The translations under genes and the position numbers were made by a program. From NCBI GenBank assembly GCA_002709045.1, contig PAPJ01000002.1, forward strand, positions 1-33,843: a DNA stretch of 33,843 nt, in the 5' to 3' direction. Below the pieces are notes generated by a model. The model saw nothing but the letters and a program-made list of their open reading frames with translations, had not been told where the DNA came from and ran no database searches. Position 1 is the stretch's first letter. Every line of letters starts with the position of its first letter. This document shows positions 18,829-28,139 of the stretch, piece by piece. The DNA is from Planctomycetaceae bacterium. GTDB taxonomy: Bacteria > Planctomycetota > Planctomycetia > Pirellulales > Pirellulaceae.

Positions 18829-20742
18829 ATGAAGCCTGCCCGCTGCTTGCTGACTTTATTTATCTCGACCATCCTGGTAATTTCTGTCAGTGGTCAGGAC
18901 ACTTCTGAAGATCCCGCGCAGTCAGTTCTCAAAGAACAGACCGCTACTGAAACCACGGCGGATGCTGCGGCCGAAGAACCAAAAGAATTCACTCCACCAG
19001 CCATTACATTGGGATCAGCCTCCGGTGAGAGTCCGGAAGAACTTGCTTTCAAGCCTTCGACATTTGAAGGTATCATACCTGGTGTTTCCAAGAGTTCTGA
19101 AGTCACTGAAAAACTGGGAGAACCGCGAGCCAAAATTGAGACCAATGGAAGTCATGTTTTGGTGTATGCCATGGAACCTTATGACCGGGTTGGTATCGTT
19201 ATCAAAGAGGACCTAACCGACTCGATTCACCTTCACTTCAAACAACCGGCTGAATTGAAACAACTGATTACCGAAATGGGTCTGGTGGAGAACACAGCAG
19301 TCACCCAGACAACCACATCAGACAAAGCATTTCTCCTTGTCTGGCCGGAACAGGGTGTCACGTTTCATTTTAAGCGGAACAAGGACGTCGATCAGGTATC
19401 GCGTGTTTCCTTCACAACTATTCAGGCAGAAGCTTATCTGGAACGGGGGACACATCGTCAGTGGTTTGATTACGCCGGAGCACTATCAGATGCCAAAGCT
19501 GTGCAGGCACTTATCCCTGACGATGAGCGTGCTTTCATTCTGGAAGCACAAATTGAACAACGCATGGGAAATGTGAAGGCGACTAATGCCGCACTGGAAA
19601 AAGCAATTCAATTAGCGCCCGGCGACACCGATTTATTGCTAATGCAGGCAGGACTGACAAGCCTGATCAACGACACAAAAACTATGTTGCAACGTGTCCG
19701 CGCTATACGAAACAACACGCGTCTATCACCACTAATCCGCTCCCGGGCTGCTTACATGATGGGTGAACTAGTGGCAAACTCCGATTCACCGGATTACAAG
19801 CAAGCCATGATCCATCACTCAGAATCCATCCAGCGAGCTCGTGAACTGATGGAGACCGATGACCTTGAAACTCAATTCGATGCCATTCGTCTGGTGATTG
19901 AAGGGCATCTGGCAGTCGCTCATGATATTGCCCGGGGAAGTTTTGCTAAAGATGAAAAAAAATCTGTTGTCCCCAAATGGATCAATATTTCCTGGGAACT
20001 AACAGATCATTTACTCCGCCATGACTATCATGACAGCACTATCGGCATGGAAGTTTGTCGCCGTGCCCTCGAAGCACTTGCATTATTAGACGAAGGTTCC
20101 GACATTACGGATTGGATTGATCGTGTGGATCAGATATCGACTGAACTAAAACAAACAGAAGGAGCGTCTCCTGAATATCTGGAACGTATAAAATGGGAGT
20201 GGGCATTGGCATTGGCGCATGCCACAGAGAGTGCTCGTAAAGGGAAAGACATCGATCGTGTTCAACAACTCGGTATGGAGTCCTATCAACTCTTTAATAA
20301 ATTCCTGAAAGTTGAAACTGTCTCTCCTCAATGGGACAATGCCCAAACTCATGCAGCCATCGGAGCACTTTGCTATACCCTTGGAAGCGTCGAGGCGATT
20401 GATAAACAAAACCATGAAGAAGCCTGTAAGTGGTATGATACCGCCGTCGAATATCTGACGACTGAGGGGGTTGAACAATTCACGCGTGGTGAGGGATGGC
20501 ATGGAGAACGTATGGTCAGTATGGGACTCTCGTACTGGAAAGAAGGAAACCGCCCGAAAGGATTAAACCTCACCAGACGCGGCATTCAGTGGATCGAACA
20601 AGCTGTTGAAAAGCAGGGCTTCTCAAATCAAAACTTAAAGATTCCCTATGGCAATCTGGTCATTATGTATAAAGCTCTGGGGCAACCACAGGAAGCCGAG
20701 AAAGTTTCTGATGCCGCCGAGGCTCTCACTAAGCAACGGTAA
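18829..20742 (+). CDS. Secreted TPR-repeat protein, function unknown
   Basis: A protein of about 637 residues with a signal peptide (MKPARCLLTLFISTILVISV, cleavage near SGQD). An acidic, low-complexity linker follows, then a small globular part (FEGIIPGVSKSSEVTEKLGE, VLVYAMEPYDRVGIVI), and from about residue 210 to the end helical TPR-like repeats (for example MGNVKATNAALEKAIQLAPG). The frame is open further upstream, with ATGs at 18769 and 18808, so the start is uncertain; I chose the one that gives the cleanest signal peptide. It follows the other TPR gene by about 130 bases and precedes fxsA by 25 bases. A role in an envelope assembly is only a guess. Confidence 0.8.
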   Translation: MKPARCLLTLFISTILVISVSGQDTSEDPAQSVLKEQTATETTADAAAEEPKEFTPPAITLGSASGESPEELAFKPSTFEGIIPGVSKSSEVTEKLGEPRAKIETNGSHVLVYAMEPYDRVGIVIKEDLTDSIHLHFKQPAELKQLITEMGLVENTAVTQTTTSDKAFLLVWPEQGVTFHFKRNKDVDQVSRVSFTTIQAEAYLERGTHRQWFDYAGALSDAKAVQALIPDDERAFILEAQIEQRMGNVKATNAALEKAIQLAPGDTDLLLMQAGLTSLINDTKTMLQRVRAIRNNTRLSPLIRSRAAYMMGELVANSDSPDYKQAMIHHSESIQRARELMETDDLETQFDAIRLVIEGHLAVAHDIARGSFAKDEKKSVVPKWINISWELTDHLLRHDYHDSTIGMEVCRRALEALALLDEGSDITDWIDRVDQISTELKQTEGASPEYLERIKWEWALALAHATESARKGKDIDRVQQLGMESYQLFNKFLKVETVSPQWDNAQTHAAIGALCYTLGSVEAIDKQNHEEACKWYDTAVEYLTTEGVEQFTRGEGWHGERMVSMGLSYWKEGNRPKGLNLTRRGIQWIEQAVEKQGFSNQNLKIPYGNLVIMYKALGQPQEAEKVSDAAEALTKQR

Positions 20743-20767
20743 CCCATCGAAAAGCAAAGATGAAGTA

Positions 20768-21268
20768 ATGGCAGTTCTATTCTTTCTATTTGTCGCCGTT
20801 ACCTTAACCGAACTTTATTTAATTATTGAGATCAGTGGGTCTATCGGCTGGGACTTTACGATCGGCTGGTCGATCCTTACCGGACTGGCCGGAAGCTGGC
20901 TGGCGAAACAGGAAGGTCGGCGAACAATGGCCAATATCCAACAACGGATGGCCCAAATGGAAATGCCCGGTCAAGAACTTGCCGATGCTCTGCTGATTGT
21001 TATCTCCGGCGCGTTATTAATTACGCCCGGATTTTTAACCGACGTGATTGGATTTACAATCCTCTTGCCTGTCACACGAACGCTTTACAGAGCCGTTATT
21101 GGGAAGTGGTTTAAATCACGCATTGGAATTAATCAATTCTATCAACAGAGTTCCGGCACTTTTCCGGAGGCTGGCGAATTTGGTCAGACCGATCCCTGGG
21201 AGTCCATTGTCGAGGGAGAGATTGTCGATGATGATGACTATATCGAAGGCGAAATCATCTCCGAATAA
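20768..21268 (+). CDS. fxsA: FxsA-family membrane protein
   Basis: A 166-residue inner membrane protein of the FxsA family, named after the E. coli protein whose overproduction relieves F exclusion of phage T7. The family opening is MAVLFFLFVAVTLTELYLII, followed by GWSILTGLAGSWLAKQEGRR and a C-terminal membrane part, LLIVISGALLITPGFLTDVI. The last 40 residues are acidic. I start at the ATG at 20768, because the longer frame runs back into the TPR gene. It ends two bases before the stop of the convergent MnmE-like gene, leaving no terminator space. Confidence 0.88.
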   Translation: MAVLFFLFVAVTLTELYLIIEISGSIGWDFTIGWSILTGLAGSWLAKQEGRRTMANIQQRMAQMEMPGQELADALLIVISGALLITPGFLTDVIGFTILLPVTRTLYRAVIGKWFKSRIGINQFYQQSSGTFPEAGEFGQTDPWESIVEGEIVDDDDYIEGEIISE

Positions 21269-21270
21269 GC

Positions 21271-22371
21271 TTATGAACCAATTGATATTTCAGCAATCAG
21301 GTTCTGGATTTGCTGGTCCATTTTTTCAGAGAACAAAACCTTAAACTGGCTGGATTCAAAATCAGGTACCAGCTTTTCTAATACTGCTGCCCAAATCTGT
21401 TTTATCCCGTCTCCGGTCACAGCCGAAACTTTCAAACCCGGCCACGCTGCTGGTGCCTCCGGAAGATCCGACTTATTGCCAACCACTAACACTGTATAGT
21501 CTGTCAAGGCTTGCTGGATTTCACTTTCCCATGGCGTGGATAGATCATGAACCCAGAGTACCAGATCAGACTCTGCCAGTTGATTCTTTGCCAATTTGAT
21601 GCCGGTAATTTCAATCGCATCGTCTCCCTCACGTAAGCCGGCAGTATCCACAAATTCAATTTGCCAGCCCTGGGTCACCGTGATCGCGCGCAGTAAATCC
21701 CGTGTGGTGCCGGGCTGTTGATTTATAATCGCACGATCATAACCCACTAATTGATTAAGCAAACTGCTTTTACCGGCATTCGGTCGACCGGCAATAACAA
21801 TGGACCATGGTTCGATGAGATGTCGTCCTAAATGGCTGGTATGGCCATAAGGGACAAGTAACGCTTTCGCCTTTGCCGACTCGCCTCGCTCATGTAATTT
21901 AACAGCCTCCTGAATCACCTTTTCAACTTCACCATTGGAGTGTTGCATGACGAGCTTTGTTGCCAGAGAAGTTTTCGTCTTTGGCAGCAATTGTTCCACC
22001 TGTTTCCAATAGGGTAAGTCCCCACCTGATCGCTCACAATCAAGATTCTGCCATGACAGCAACTCACCCCCACCCTGACTCAGCGCAGATGTAAGGGCCT
22101 CGACCGCGGCGAAGCCGCCATGACAATGAACCTCGATTTCCAGTTCTGAAATCCGGGCAACCACGATTTCTTCGTAAGTTCCATCGCCGTGTATCCATTG
22201 GCCAAACACAATACGTTGAACCGGGTAACTGGAAAACGGCTTCCGACCAAGCGGACGGAAGTACTGATCAATAACCTCAACAGCAGCTTCACCTGTGATT
22301 AAAAGAGTGGCAATAGCAGAACGACCAGCAGGTGTAACCTGAGCAAAAGCAAATCGTGTCGTACTACTCAT
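21271..22371 (-). CDS. MnmE-like GTPase lacking the C-terminal cysteine motif
   Basis: A 366-residue relative of MnmE (TrmE), the GTPase that with MnmG modifies wobble uridines in tRNA. The folate-binding N-domain is recognisable (TPAGRSAIATLLITG, EIEVHCHGGFAAVEAL). The G domain is intact: G1 GRPNAGKSS (195-203), G2 GTTRD (221-225), G3 DTAG (242-245), G4 NKSD (299-302). The protein is about 90 residues shorter than usual MnmE: the helical domain is shortened, and the end is EISIGS instead of the family's CxGK. Without that cysteine it may not carry out the usual tRNA modification. The gene overlaps coaX by four bases. Confidence 0.85.
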   Translation of the reverse strand: MSSTTRFAFAQVTPAGRSAIATLLITGEAAVEVIDQYFRPLGRKPFSSYPVQRIVFGQWIHGDGTYEEIVVARISELEIEVHCHGGFAAVEALTSALSQGGGELLSWQNLDCERSGGDLPYWKQVEQLLPKTKTSLATKLVMQHSNGEVEKVIQEAVKLHERGESAKAKALLVPYGHTSHLGRHLIEPWSIVIAGRPNAGKSSLLNQLVGYDRAIINQQPGTTRDLLRAITVTQGWQIEFVDTAGLREGDDAIEITGIKLAKNQLAESDLVLWVHDLSTPWESEIQQALTDYTVLVVGNKSDLPEAPAAWPGLKVSAVTGDGIKQIWAAVLEKLVPDFESSQFKVLFSEKMDQQIQNLIAEISIGS

Positions 22372-23144
22372 AGCTGCAATCCTGCTTCAACAGCAGCAGC
22401 AATCCCTAGCAAGCAAAGGTACGAAACGGTATGACATTCGAAGTCGAGGTGTTTCGAAATCCAATCGTTTCCTCCGGAAATAAAAACGGGCGTCGACTCA
22501 CCAAGAATGCGGCGTTGCTGCTTTACCACTTCATTAATCGATCCGACAAGTCCCCAGTAAATACCGGCAGAGATGGCATCATCGGTATCCTTACCAATCG
22601 GTTTCGGAGTATTTTCTTTAGCGGGTACGATTTCCGGTAACTGAGCCGTGCCGTCATTGAGCGCACGAGCGATTAAGGCGGCACCTGGCATGATCACTCC
22701 ACCGGCAAACCCCCCTTGTTGATTGACAACATCAACCGTTACTGCAGTTCCTGAATCGATCACAATCGCCGGTCGGGCTGCTGGAGCAAGTGAGCTGACA
22801 GCAAACGCGGCAAGCAGTCGGTCAGTCCCAACCAGATCGACGGCTAAAACATCGGACTCAAACGGGAGCATGCTATTATTTAATACGGTGACCTCTGCTG
22901 CGGGGCAATCGGCTGCAATCGTCATCGTTAGTCGCTGACAAACCTGCTGATTCACACTGGCTATAACCCAATGTGCCTGACTATCAACCAGACGACAAAA
23001 ATCGTCCCAAGAAGGCGATTGGAATTGTTCTTCATCCAACGTTATCACACGGGAAGGTGGTAGTTCCCTGATAGACTCACCGGCAGGAAACCAGCCCAGC
23101 TTAATACTGCTGTTTCCAATATCGACCGCCACCAACGAAGTCAT
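22368..23144 (-). CDS. coaX: Type III pantothenate kinase
   Basis: CoaX phosphorylates pantothenate with ATP in the first step from pantothenate to CoA. The 258 residues are typical. Seen are the phosphate-binding VAVDIGNSSIKLGWF at the N-terminus, VGTDRLLAAFAV, the catalytic region VIDSGTAVTVDVVN, and GGVIMPGAALIARALNDGTAQLP. It belongs to the ASKHA superfamily and needs a monovalent cation. It overlaps obgE upstream and the MnmE-like gene downstream by four bases each (ATGA), so the three are probably made from one transcript. Confidence 0.94.
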   Translation of the reverse strand: MTSLVAVDIGNSSIKLGWFPAGESIRELPPSRVITLDEEQFQSPSWDDFCRLVDSQAHWVIASVNQQVCQRLTMTIAADCPAAEVTVLNNSMLPFESDVLAVDLVGTDRLLAAFAVSSLAPAARPAIVIDSGTAVTVDVVNQQGGFAGGVIMPGAALIARALNDGTAQLPEIVPAKENTPKPIGKDTDDAISAGIYWGLVGSINEVVKQQRRILGESTPVFISGGNDWISKHLDFECHTVSYLCLLGIAAAVEAGLQL

Positions 23145-24139
23145 GACCGCTTCGCCTCTTCGAGAGACCGGTAGATTTTATTGGACAGTTCATTGAGACC
23201 CTGTCCTGTAACTGATGAGATTAAAAACACCTCACCACCTGTAAATTCGGCCAGTTGTGCTTGTACTTCTTCGGCTCCTGGAATCTCGGCTTTCGTCACG
23301 GCTATCAACTGAGGTCGCTGTTCTAACTGTGCGTTGTATTGACGCAGTTCAGCTGAAATAGCTTTATAGTTATCAATCGGATCAGTCCCGTCAATCGGCT
23401 GAGGTTCGATCAAGTGCACAAGAATTCCAGCGCGCTCAATATGTCTTAAAAATTCATGTCCCAGCCCGACGCCTTCTGAGGCACCTTCAATTAACCCGGG
23501 GATATCAGCCATAATAAATGACCGTTCCCAGTCAAGTAATACTCGTCCGAGATTGGGGAACTTTGTTGTAAACGGGTAATCAGCAATTTGAGGCGTTGCT
23601 TTTGTGACGCGACTCAACAACGTGCTTTTACCGGCATTCGGTTTTCCAACCAGTCCGACATCTGCAATCACCTTCAGTTCGAGATTAACTTTACGTACTT
23701 CACCATCTCCGCCAGGAGTCCATTCACGAGGAACTTGATTCACCGATGATTTGAAACGAGCATTACCTTTTCCACCTCTACCGCCCTTGGCTGCAATAAA
23801 GGAATCCCCGTTATTGACCAGATCCTTAATGACAAAATCATGTTCGGCATCCATGATAATTGTCCCGGGAGGCACTTTAATGGTAACATCCTCACCATCC
23901 TTTCCACGACGATTCTGACCACTTCCGTGATGACCGCGATCAGCTTTCCAGAATTTTCGATGGCTCAGAGCGGTCAGGCTATCAACACCTACTTCTGCCA
24001 CGATATGGATGCTGCCTCCATTACCGCCGTCACCTCCATCGGGACCTCCACGCGGTACATATTTCTCACGTCGGAAGCTCAAGCAACCGTCTCCGCCCTT
24101 ACCGGCAGCCAGTTCGATCGTAACGCGATCTACAAACAT
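23141..24139 (-). CDS. obgE: Obg-family GTPase ObgE/CgtA
   Basis: Obg is an essential GTPase that acts in large-subunit ribosome assembly and stress signalling. Residues 1 to about 158 form the Gly-rich Obg domain (CLSFRREKYVPRGGPDGGDG, GGRGGKGNARFKSS). The G domain has G1 GLVGKPNAGKST, G3 DIPGL, and G4 represented by VTKAEI. The 332 residues end without an extra C-terminal OCT domain, which is common. It lies downstream of rpmA, as in most bacteria, but a strong terminator stands between them. It overlaps coaX by four bases. No Shine-Dalgarno is evident. Confidence 0.95.
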   Translation of the reverse strand: MFVDRVTIELAAGKGGDGCLSFRREKYVPRGGPDGGDGGNGGSIHIVAEVGVDSLTALSHRKFWKADRGHHGSGQNRRGKDGEDVTIKVPPGTIIMDAEHDFVIKDLVNNGDSFIAAKGGRGGKGNARFKSSVNQVPREWTPGGDGEVRKVNLELKVIADVGLVGKPNAGKSTLLSRVTKATPQIADYPFTTKFPNLGRVLLDWERSFIMADIPGLIEGASEGVGLGHEFLRHIERAGILVHLIEPQPIDGTDPIDNYKAISAELRQYNAQLEQRPQLIAVTKAEIPGAEEVQAQLAEFTGGEVFLISSVTGQGLNELSNKIYRSLEEAKRS

Positions 24140-24173
24140 AAGTTACAGCAATGATTAGATTTTAATGATGCAA

Positions 24174-24211
24174 TAAAAAAAGGGATCTCTCCAATCGATG
24201 GAGACATCCCT
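24174..24211 (-). terminator. Intrinsic terminator between rpmA and obgE
   Basis: On the minus strand a 13-bp stem with a single mismatch (24181-24193 paired with 24199-24211, loop of five bases) is followed by a run of T. It ends rpmA transcripts 34 bases before the obgE start, so obgE must rely on read-through or on a promoter that overlaps this element. Confidence 0.9.
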
Positions 24212-24231
24212 GTTCTTGTATTGGAAATAAC

Positions 24232-24483
24232 TTAGTTACCGGCACCAACCACGTTGATGCGTCGGCCTTTACGGTCAAACTCAACAACTCCGTCTGTCAA
24301 TGCAAATAAGGTGTAATCTTTACCCTGACCAACATTCTTCCCCGGGTGAAATTTATTTCCAACCTGTCGAACAAGGATGTTACCAGCGATGACGCGCTCA
24401 CCACCAAATTTCTTCACACCACGACGCTGTCCATTCGAATCGCGACCGTTTCGGCTGGAACCTTGTCCCTTCTTATGAGCCAT
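24232..24483 (-). CDS. rpmA: 50S ribosomal protein bL27
   Basis: An 83-residue bL27, whose N-terminal tail reaches the peptidyl-transferase centre. The sequence [20 protein letters not shown] and [22 protein letters not shown], with [13 protein letters not shown], is diagnostic. The N-terminus has no cleavable extension. Its usual partner rplU (bL21) is not upstream: the 312 bases before rpmA hold no matching frame. A strong terminator follows directly. Confidence 0.97.
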   Translation of the reverse strand: MAHKKGQGSSRNGRDSNGQRRGVKKFGGERVIAGNILVRQVGNKFHPGKNVGQGKDYTLFALTDGVVEFDRKGRRINVVGAGN

Positions 24484-24795
24484 TTTATGAGCCTATTGAT
24501 TACTTAGTTTTGAATTATTTTTTCTTTGTTTCATTATTCCACCAAAACAGGCACCATAGATTTGTGAAGGCGCACCGCTAACGGTAAAAACCCGTTTTAA
24601 ACTGGTATGCCAATCTCATCAAGAGGCTAAATGACCTGAATTCCTCTGATGACTGTTTTAATAGGCTTTCGACAGTTCTCACTCTGACCAAATTGGAGAT
24701 TTTTCGAATAAGCCGCTGTCATCAACAAAATTGTGCGTGCCCTGTTGAATACGCCGAGGCAAGACTGAAATAAACTCTTCTGCCACGAATAATAA
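24484..24795. other. Non-coding gap upstream of rpmA
   Basis: I find no gene here; in particular no bL21. It should hold the rpmA promoter on the minus strand, but no convincing -35/-10 pair stands out. A stem of nine pairs with one bulged base (24617-24626 with 24643-24651) lies in the middle. It also holds the 3' flank of the LysM gene, with no clear terminator. Confidence 0.5.
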
Positions 24796-26277
24796 CTATT
24801 TATTGAGTGGCTGAATTTCGGTTACTGCTGGATTTTCAGCCGTTCGAAAGACTGGTGAATTCGTCCCTGTATAAATCCACTGGTTGTTAGCGAATTTATT
24901 CATTCCGTAAAGTCGCATAATAGCAACCTGTCTCAAAGTGTATATTTTGTAGATGTCTTTCTGAGCATTGTCAGGTCGGTTCAACCGATTAAGATTCACG
25001 GGAATCATTACCAAGTCACCCACTGTCGGCTCTTGCCCCGCAGCAATATAGTCCATATTAACGCGTTGGATATCACGAACCTGAATACCATAGGCTTGTG
25101 AAATTGAAGCCAGCGTTTCACCAGCCTTGGTAGTGTGTAAACGGACAGGTTCCAAATCGTTGTAACGTTCATGATTATTTCGCGGAAAGCGAATCAATGT
25201 ACCAACCGGGAGTTTATTCGGTGTCGATAATACATCCCGATTGAGCTGATAGATTTCAAGTGCTCTCGATTCGTCACTGAGAAACCGTTTGGCCAGAAAC
25301 TTAAGGTTATCACCGGGCTCAATCGTGTAAATAATCTCCGGCCGGGGCACAGCGTTCGGCAACCCATAGAAAACATTGTCTTTCGTTAATTCAATTGTGT
25401 CGCCGGGACGGTAGAAGTTAAGTTGTAGTGTCTTGAGTTCGATCACACGACCAGCCGCAATTTCATCACCAACCTGTGGATCTTCTGCTGTATCTTCATA
25501 GCGATAGGCATTGGTAAGTCCCTGAATATACAAGGAAAAGAAATTCGTCCGCGGATCAACATCCTCCCATGTCACGACTCCCCAGACACCTTTTCCAGAT
25601 TCGGCATCTTCTCGCTGGATCTTAGTGTTCGCCATTTCCACTGAGTTCAACAAACGCCCAGGGACCTTTTCAATCTCTGCGATTTCATCCTTTACTGAAG
25701 GAATAAGGCGATCCAAATATTCCTTGCTCTGCAGATGACTGCGCAGAGTAAAGTAAGGAATGAAATAACGAAACCGAGCATCCTTACGTATATTGCTAAA
25801 ACGAGTGTAACGAGGATCAGCCTGCTCCATATCTTCGGGCTCAGCCTGGAAGTGTACTTCTTTACCTAAATACCGAACACGATAAACCATATACCAAATC
25901 GTCTTACGCTGCATCTTGCCAGAGGCCTGAGGGATATCAACAGCAACCATACGGAATGGTTTAAATGTAAATTCCAGACCCCAGACATTTCTCCGGAGTG
26001 GAACCTGCAATGACCGTTGGAACAATGTTCGTGTGTCGGGAGTAAAATTAGGCTGCCACTTAAGGAAAGACCGGGCCTTGGAAATCTCAATGAGATCCGC
26101 CGGAGTGGAATAGGTTTCACCTTCTTCAATTACCGGAGCGACGGTGGTTAGCACACCCGGAGCCAACACTCGCTCGGAATTCTGCGCTCCGGCGTCAGTC
26201 GACAACATAGTCATAATCATGGCAATGACTAAACAAACTGGTTTAGCAAAGACGTTATTTATAGATTTCATGGTCAT
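24796..26277 (-). CDS. Secreted protein with two LysM domains
   Basis: A 493-residue protein with a signal peptide (MTMKSINNVFAKPVCLVIAM, cleavage near DAGAQ). Two LysM repeats follow a long N-terminal domain: the first at about residues 315-365 (IIYTIEPGDNLKFLAKRF, with NKLPVGTLIRFP) and the second at about 378-426 (HTTKAGETLASISQAYGIQV). LysM binds N-acetylglucosamine polymers such as peptidoglycan, so an envelope role is likely. The N-terminal 300 residues (TPADLIEISKARSFLKWQPN and KEVHFQAEPEDMEQADPRYT) are of unknown function. The start is supported by GAGG seven bases upstream. A promoter lies about 85 bases upstream. Confidence 0.87.
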   Translation of the reverse strand: MTMKSINNVFAKPVCLVIAMIMTMLSTDAGAQNSERVLAPGVLTTVAPVIEEGETYSTPADLIEISKARSFLKWQPNFTPDTRTLFQRSLQVPLRRNVWGLEFTFKPFRMVAVDIPQASGKMQRKTIWYMVYRVRYLGKEVHFQAEPEDMEQADPRYTRFSNIRKDARFRYFIPYFTLRSHLQSKEYLDRLIPSVKDEIAEIEKVPGRLLNSVEMANTKIQREDAESGKGVWGVVTWEDVDPRTNFFSLYIQGLTNAYRYEDTAEDPQVGDEIAAGRVIELKTLQLNFYRPGDTIELTKDNVFYGLPNAVPRPEIIYTIEPGDNLKFLAKRFLSDESRALEIYQLNRDVLSTPNKLPVGTLIRFPRNNHERYNDLEPVRLHTTKAGETLASISQAYGIQVRDIQRVNMDYIAAGQEPTVGDLVMIPVNLNRLNRPDNAQKDIYKIYTLRQVAIMRLYGMNKFANNQWIYTGTNSPVFRTAENPAVTEIQPLNK

Positions 26278-26360
26278 TGTTAGACCTCTTCTCCGGCGAA
26301 CTTACCAAACAACCTCCAACAACAATAGTCAGAGAATGATCTGATTTCATTCTTAACTCG

Positions 26361-26390
26361 AGTATAAAAACCGTTTTTTCAAACAGTCAA
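26361..26390 (-). promoter_or_regulatory. Probable promoter of the LysM gene
   Basis: On the minus strand TTGACT (26385-26390), an 18-base spacer and TATACT (26361-26366). Transcription would start near 26354, leaving a leader of about 75 bases. It lies just behind the end of the upstream minus-strand gene, giving the LysM gene its own promoter. Confidence 0.65.
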
Positions 26391-26413
26391 GTTTTTTATT
26401 TATCCTTTAATGT

Positions 26414-27808
26414 CTATCGTTTGGTCGTATCAGTGGATGCCGATGCAGGAATCGTTCGTTTTTCGGATTCTTCTGCCCGAAAAATAACCGCTTCAACAAT
26501 CTGACGATCCTGTAGTCCAAACTGCGAAACCTTGTCATTAGGAATCGTAAAGACAAACAAGTACTGGTTATCGTTTTCATCCGTCACATGGTGATAAACC
26601 CATTGAAAAGTGATCTCATCTACAAGCCCCACAGCGGAGACTCGGATATACGGATATTTACCTCGGAGAGGCTGGTGATGAGTTTCAGTAAACTCTGCCA
26701 ACTGGGCTCCCAGAGATTTTTGTATCTGCTGCTGCAGTAACCCCACGGTCATATGTTTCTTGTTACCTAACGGTTGCAAGCAACTTAAACTGCATTGTGA
26801 CACCAGATCACCCCGTATGACTTGTCTCATGACAAGCAGTTTCGACTGATCCATCATCACATGCCAATCACGACTCAACTCCAGTTCTATCGAATCGGCA
26901 ACCGGAACAAGTGAAAGCAATTCGTCCCGATCAGTGACCGGACGGTTACATTTCTGAATAATGGTGTCGTTTAATGTTGCAAACTGATTTAAAACAGCCG
27001 ACTGAACAATGACTTTCGCTCGCACGTCCAAACCGGGTTTTGCATGACCAATTTCTCGTCGCTCGGTCATCTCCAATGACACTTTAGTAAAGCTTCGGGT
27101 TTGAATGTCGTAGACAGCCTGCAGCGTTAATTGGATCTGGGTTAGAACTCCGTTGACTCCCCCGGCAACATCACCCTGACAAATAATTATTGCCTTTTTG
27201 TTATCGACAGACTCTAAAGTGGTTTTAACATCATTTTGGGCAACTGCATCCAAAGCCAGAATGGCCGATAAATCTGAAGAATCAAGTTCCCAGACATCGC
27301 CGACACTAACGGGTATTTGGGGAAGAAGTTGATAGAAGAGTGTTGGGCTTAGTTGATTATCAACGAGATCCAGTTCATCACGAGTGAGTTTTCCTTGCGG
27401 GGAATACAGACGATGCTCATCGAGTTGGTACTGGTCGACAATCAGTTTCCGATTCTTTCTCAGACCGGGTGTTACCTTACCTTGACCAATCGAGACTTCG
27501 GATTTTACATCACGATAATAGCGTATTGCACGGCACAGATGCGTGGCCCGCTGGTAGCTGATCCATTGTTCGTAATTCTGCCGCCCTGAAACCTTGACAT
27601 TCTGCTCAACCACTCCAAATCGGGCGGACTTCATCTTCACTTTGCCTTCGACAGCGACGGACACATTTACCAATTGTTGCAGAGGTTGATCTGAAGGCTG
27701 AAAAGTATAAGTTTTAGCCCAAACTGTGTATGGATTACTACTGAGCACTATCAAAAGGACAGCGATCATCATGAATCGTTTACAGTGTTTGGGTGAGTAC
27801 TGGTACAT
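26414..27808 (-). CDS. Secreted protein of unknown function
   Basis: A 464-residue protein with a signal peptide (FMMIAVLLIVLSSNPYTVWA, then KTYTF). The mature part contains an alternation of beta-like segments (QPLQQLVNVSVAVEGKVKMK, VNGVLTQIQLTLQAVYDIQT, TKVSLEMTERREIGH), which suggests a lipid- or ligand-binding beta fold, but I recognise no family. The ATG at 27808 has no ribosome binding site; the next ATGs, at 27772 and 27769, would give a shorter and cleaner signal peptide. It lies upstream of the LysM gene on the same strand. Confidence 0.78.
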   Translation of the reverse strand: MYQYSPKHCKRFMMIAVLLIVLSSNPYTVWAKTYTFQPSDQPLQQLVNVSVAVEGKVKMKSARFGVVEQNVKVSGRQNYEQWISYQRATHLCRAIRYYRDVKSEVSIGQGKVTPGLRKNRKLIVDQYQLDEHRLYSPQGKLTRDELDLVDNQLSPTLFYQLLPQIPVSVGDVWELDSSDLSAILALDAVAQNDVKTTLESVDNKKAIIICQGDVAGGVNGVLTQIQLTLQAVYDIQTRSFTKVSLEMTERREIGHAKPGLDVRAKVIVQSAVLNQFATLNDTIIQKCNRPVTDRDELLSLVPVADSIELELSRDWHVMMDQSKLLVMRQVIRGDLVSQCSLSCLQPLGNKKHMTVGLLQQQIQKSLGAQLAEFTETHHQPLRGKYPYIRVSAVGLVDEITFQWVYHHVTDENDNQYLFVFTIPNDKVSQFGLQDRQIVEAVIFRAEESEKRTIPASASTDTTKR

Positions 27809-28130
27809 TTGTTTTATATGGTTCGCGTGATTTATAAGCGCGCAAGTCGACGGGTATCCGTTTTTTAGACGGACCGGTTAATCGGTAAATCGACCTAAAA
27901 ACGTACTCTGGTTAAGGCAATTTACGTTTCAACTCAGTAATTTCAGTGTTTTCAGCATCTCGTCGCCCTGACGCAATTCACTCTTTTTTTATAAAAATCT
28001 GTTTAGATCATCTGAAATGCCTTTATTTATAGTGTTTTAGCGATGAAAAATAGTTCTCAAGAGTTGTTCAAAGTCATGCACCATCTACGAATTAGTTACG
28101 TATATATGAAGCAAGGCTTGACATGGCCTT
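27809..28130. other. Non-coding region between divergent genes
   Basis: About 320 bases without a gene. On the left are small dyads (around 27848-27892, GTCGA and TCGAC flanking ACCGGTTAATCGGT) that would lie in the promoter or leader of the minus-strand gene. The rest is AT-rich with no feature I can name. Confidence 0.4.
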
Positions 28131-28136
28131 TATAAT
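28131..28136 (+). promoter_or_regulatory. Candidate -10 element (TATAAT) before the sigma gene leader
   Basis: A perfect TATAAT immediately before the structured leader. A TTGACA lies at 28118-28123, but only seven bases away, so it cannot be the partner of this -10 in a normal promoter. At the normal distance I see only GAAGCA. The call is therefore tentative. Confidence 0.35.
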
Positions 28137-28139
28137 GAA

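Noticed and set aside
28118..28136. TTGACA and TATAAT as a consensus promoter
   Set aside because: The two are only seven bases apart, far from the required 16-18, so they cannot form one promoter. Only the TATAAT is kept, as a tentative element.
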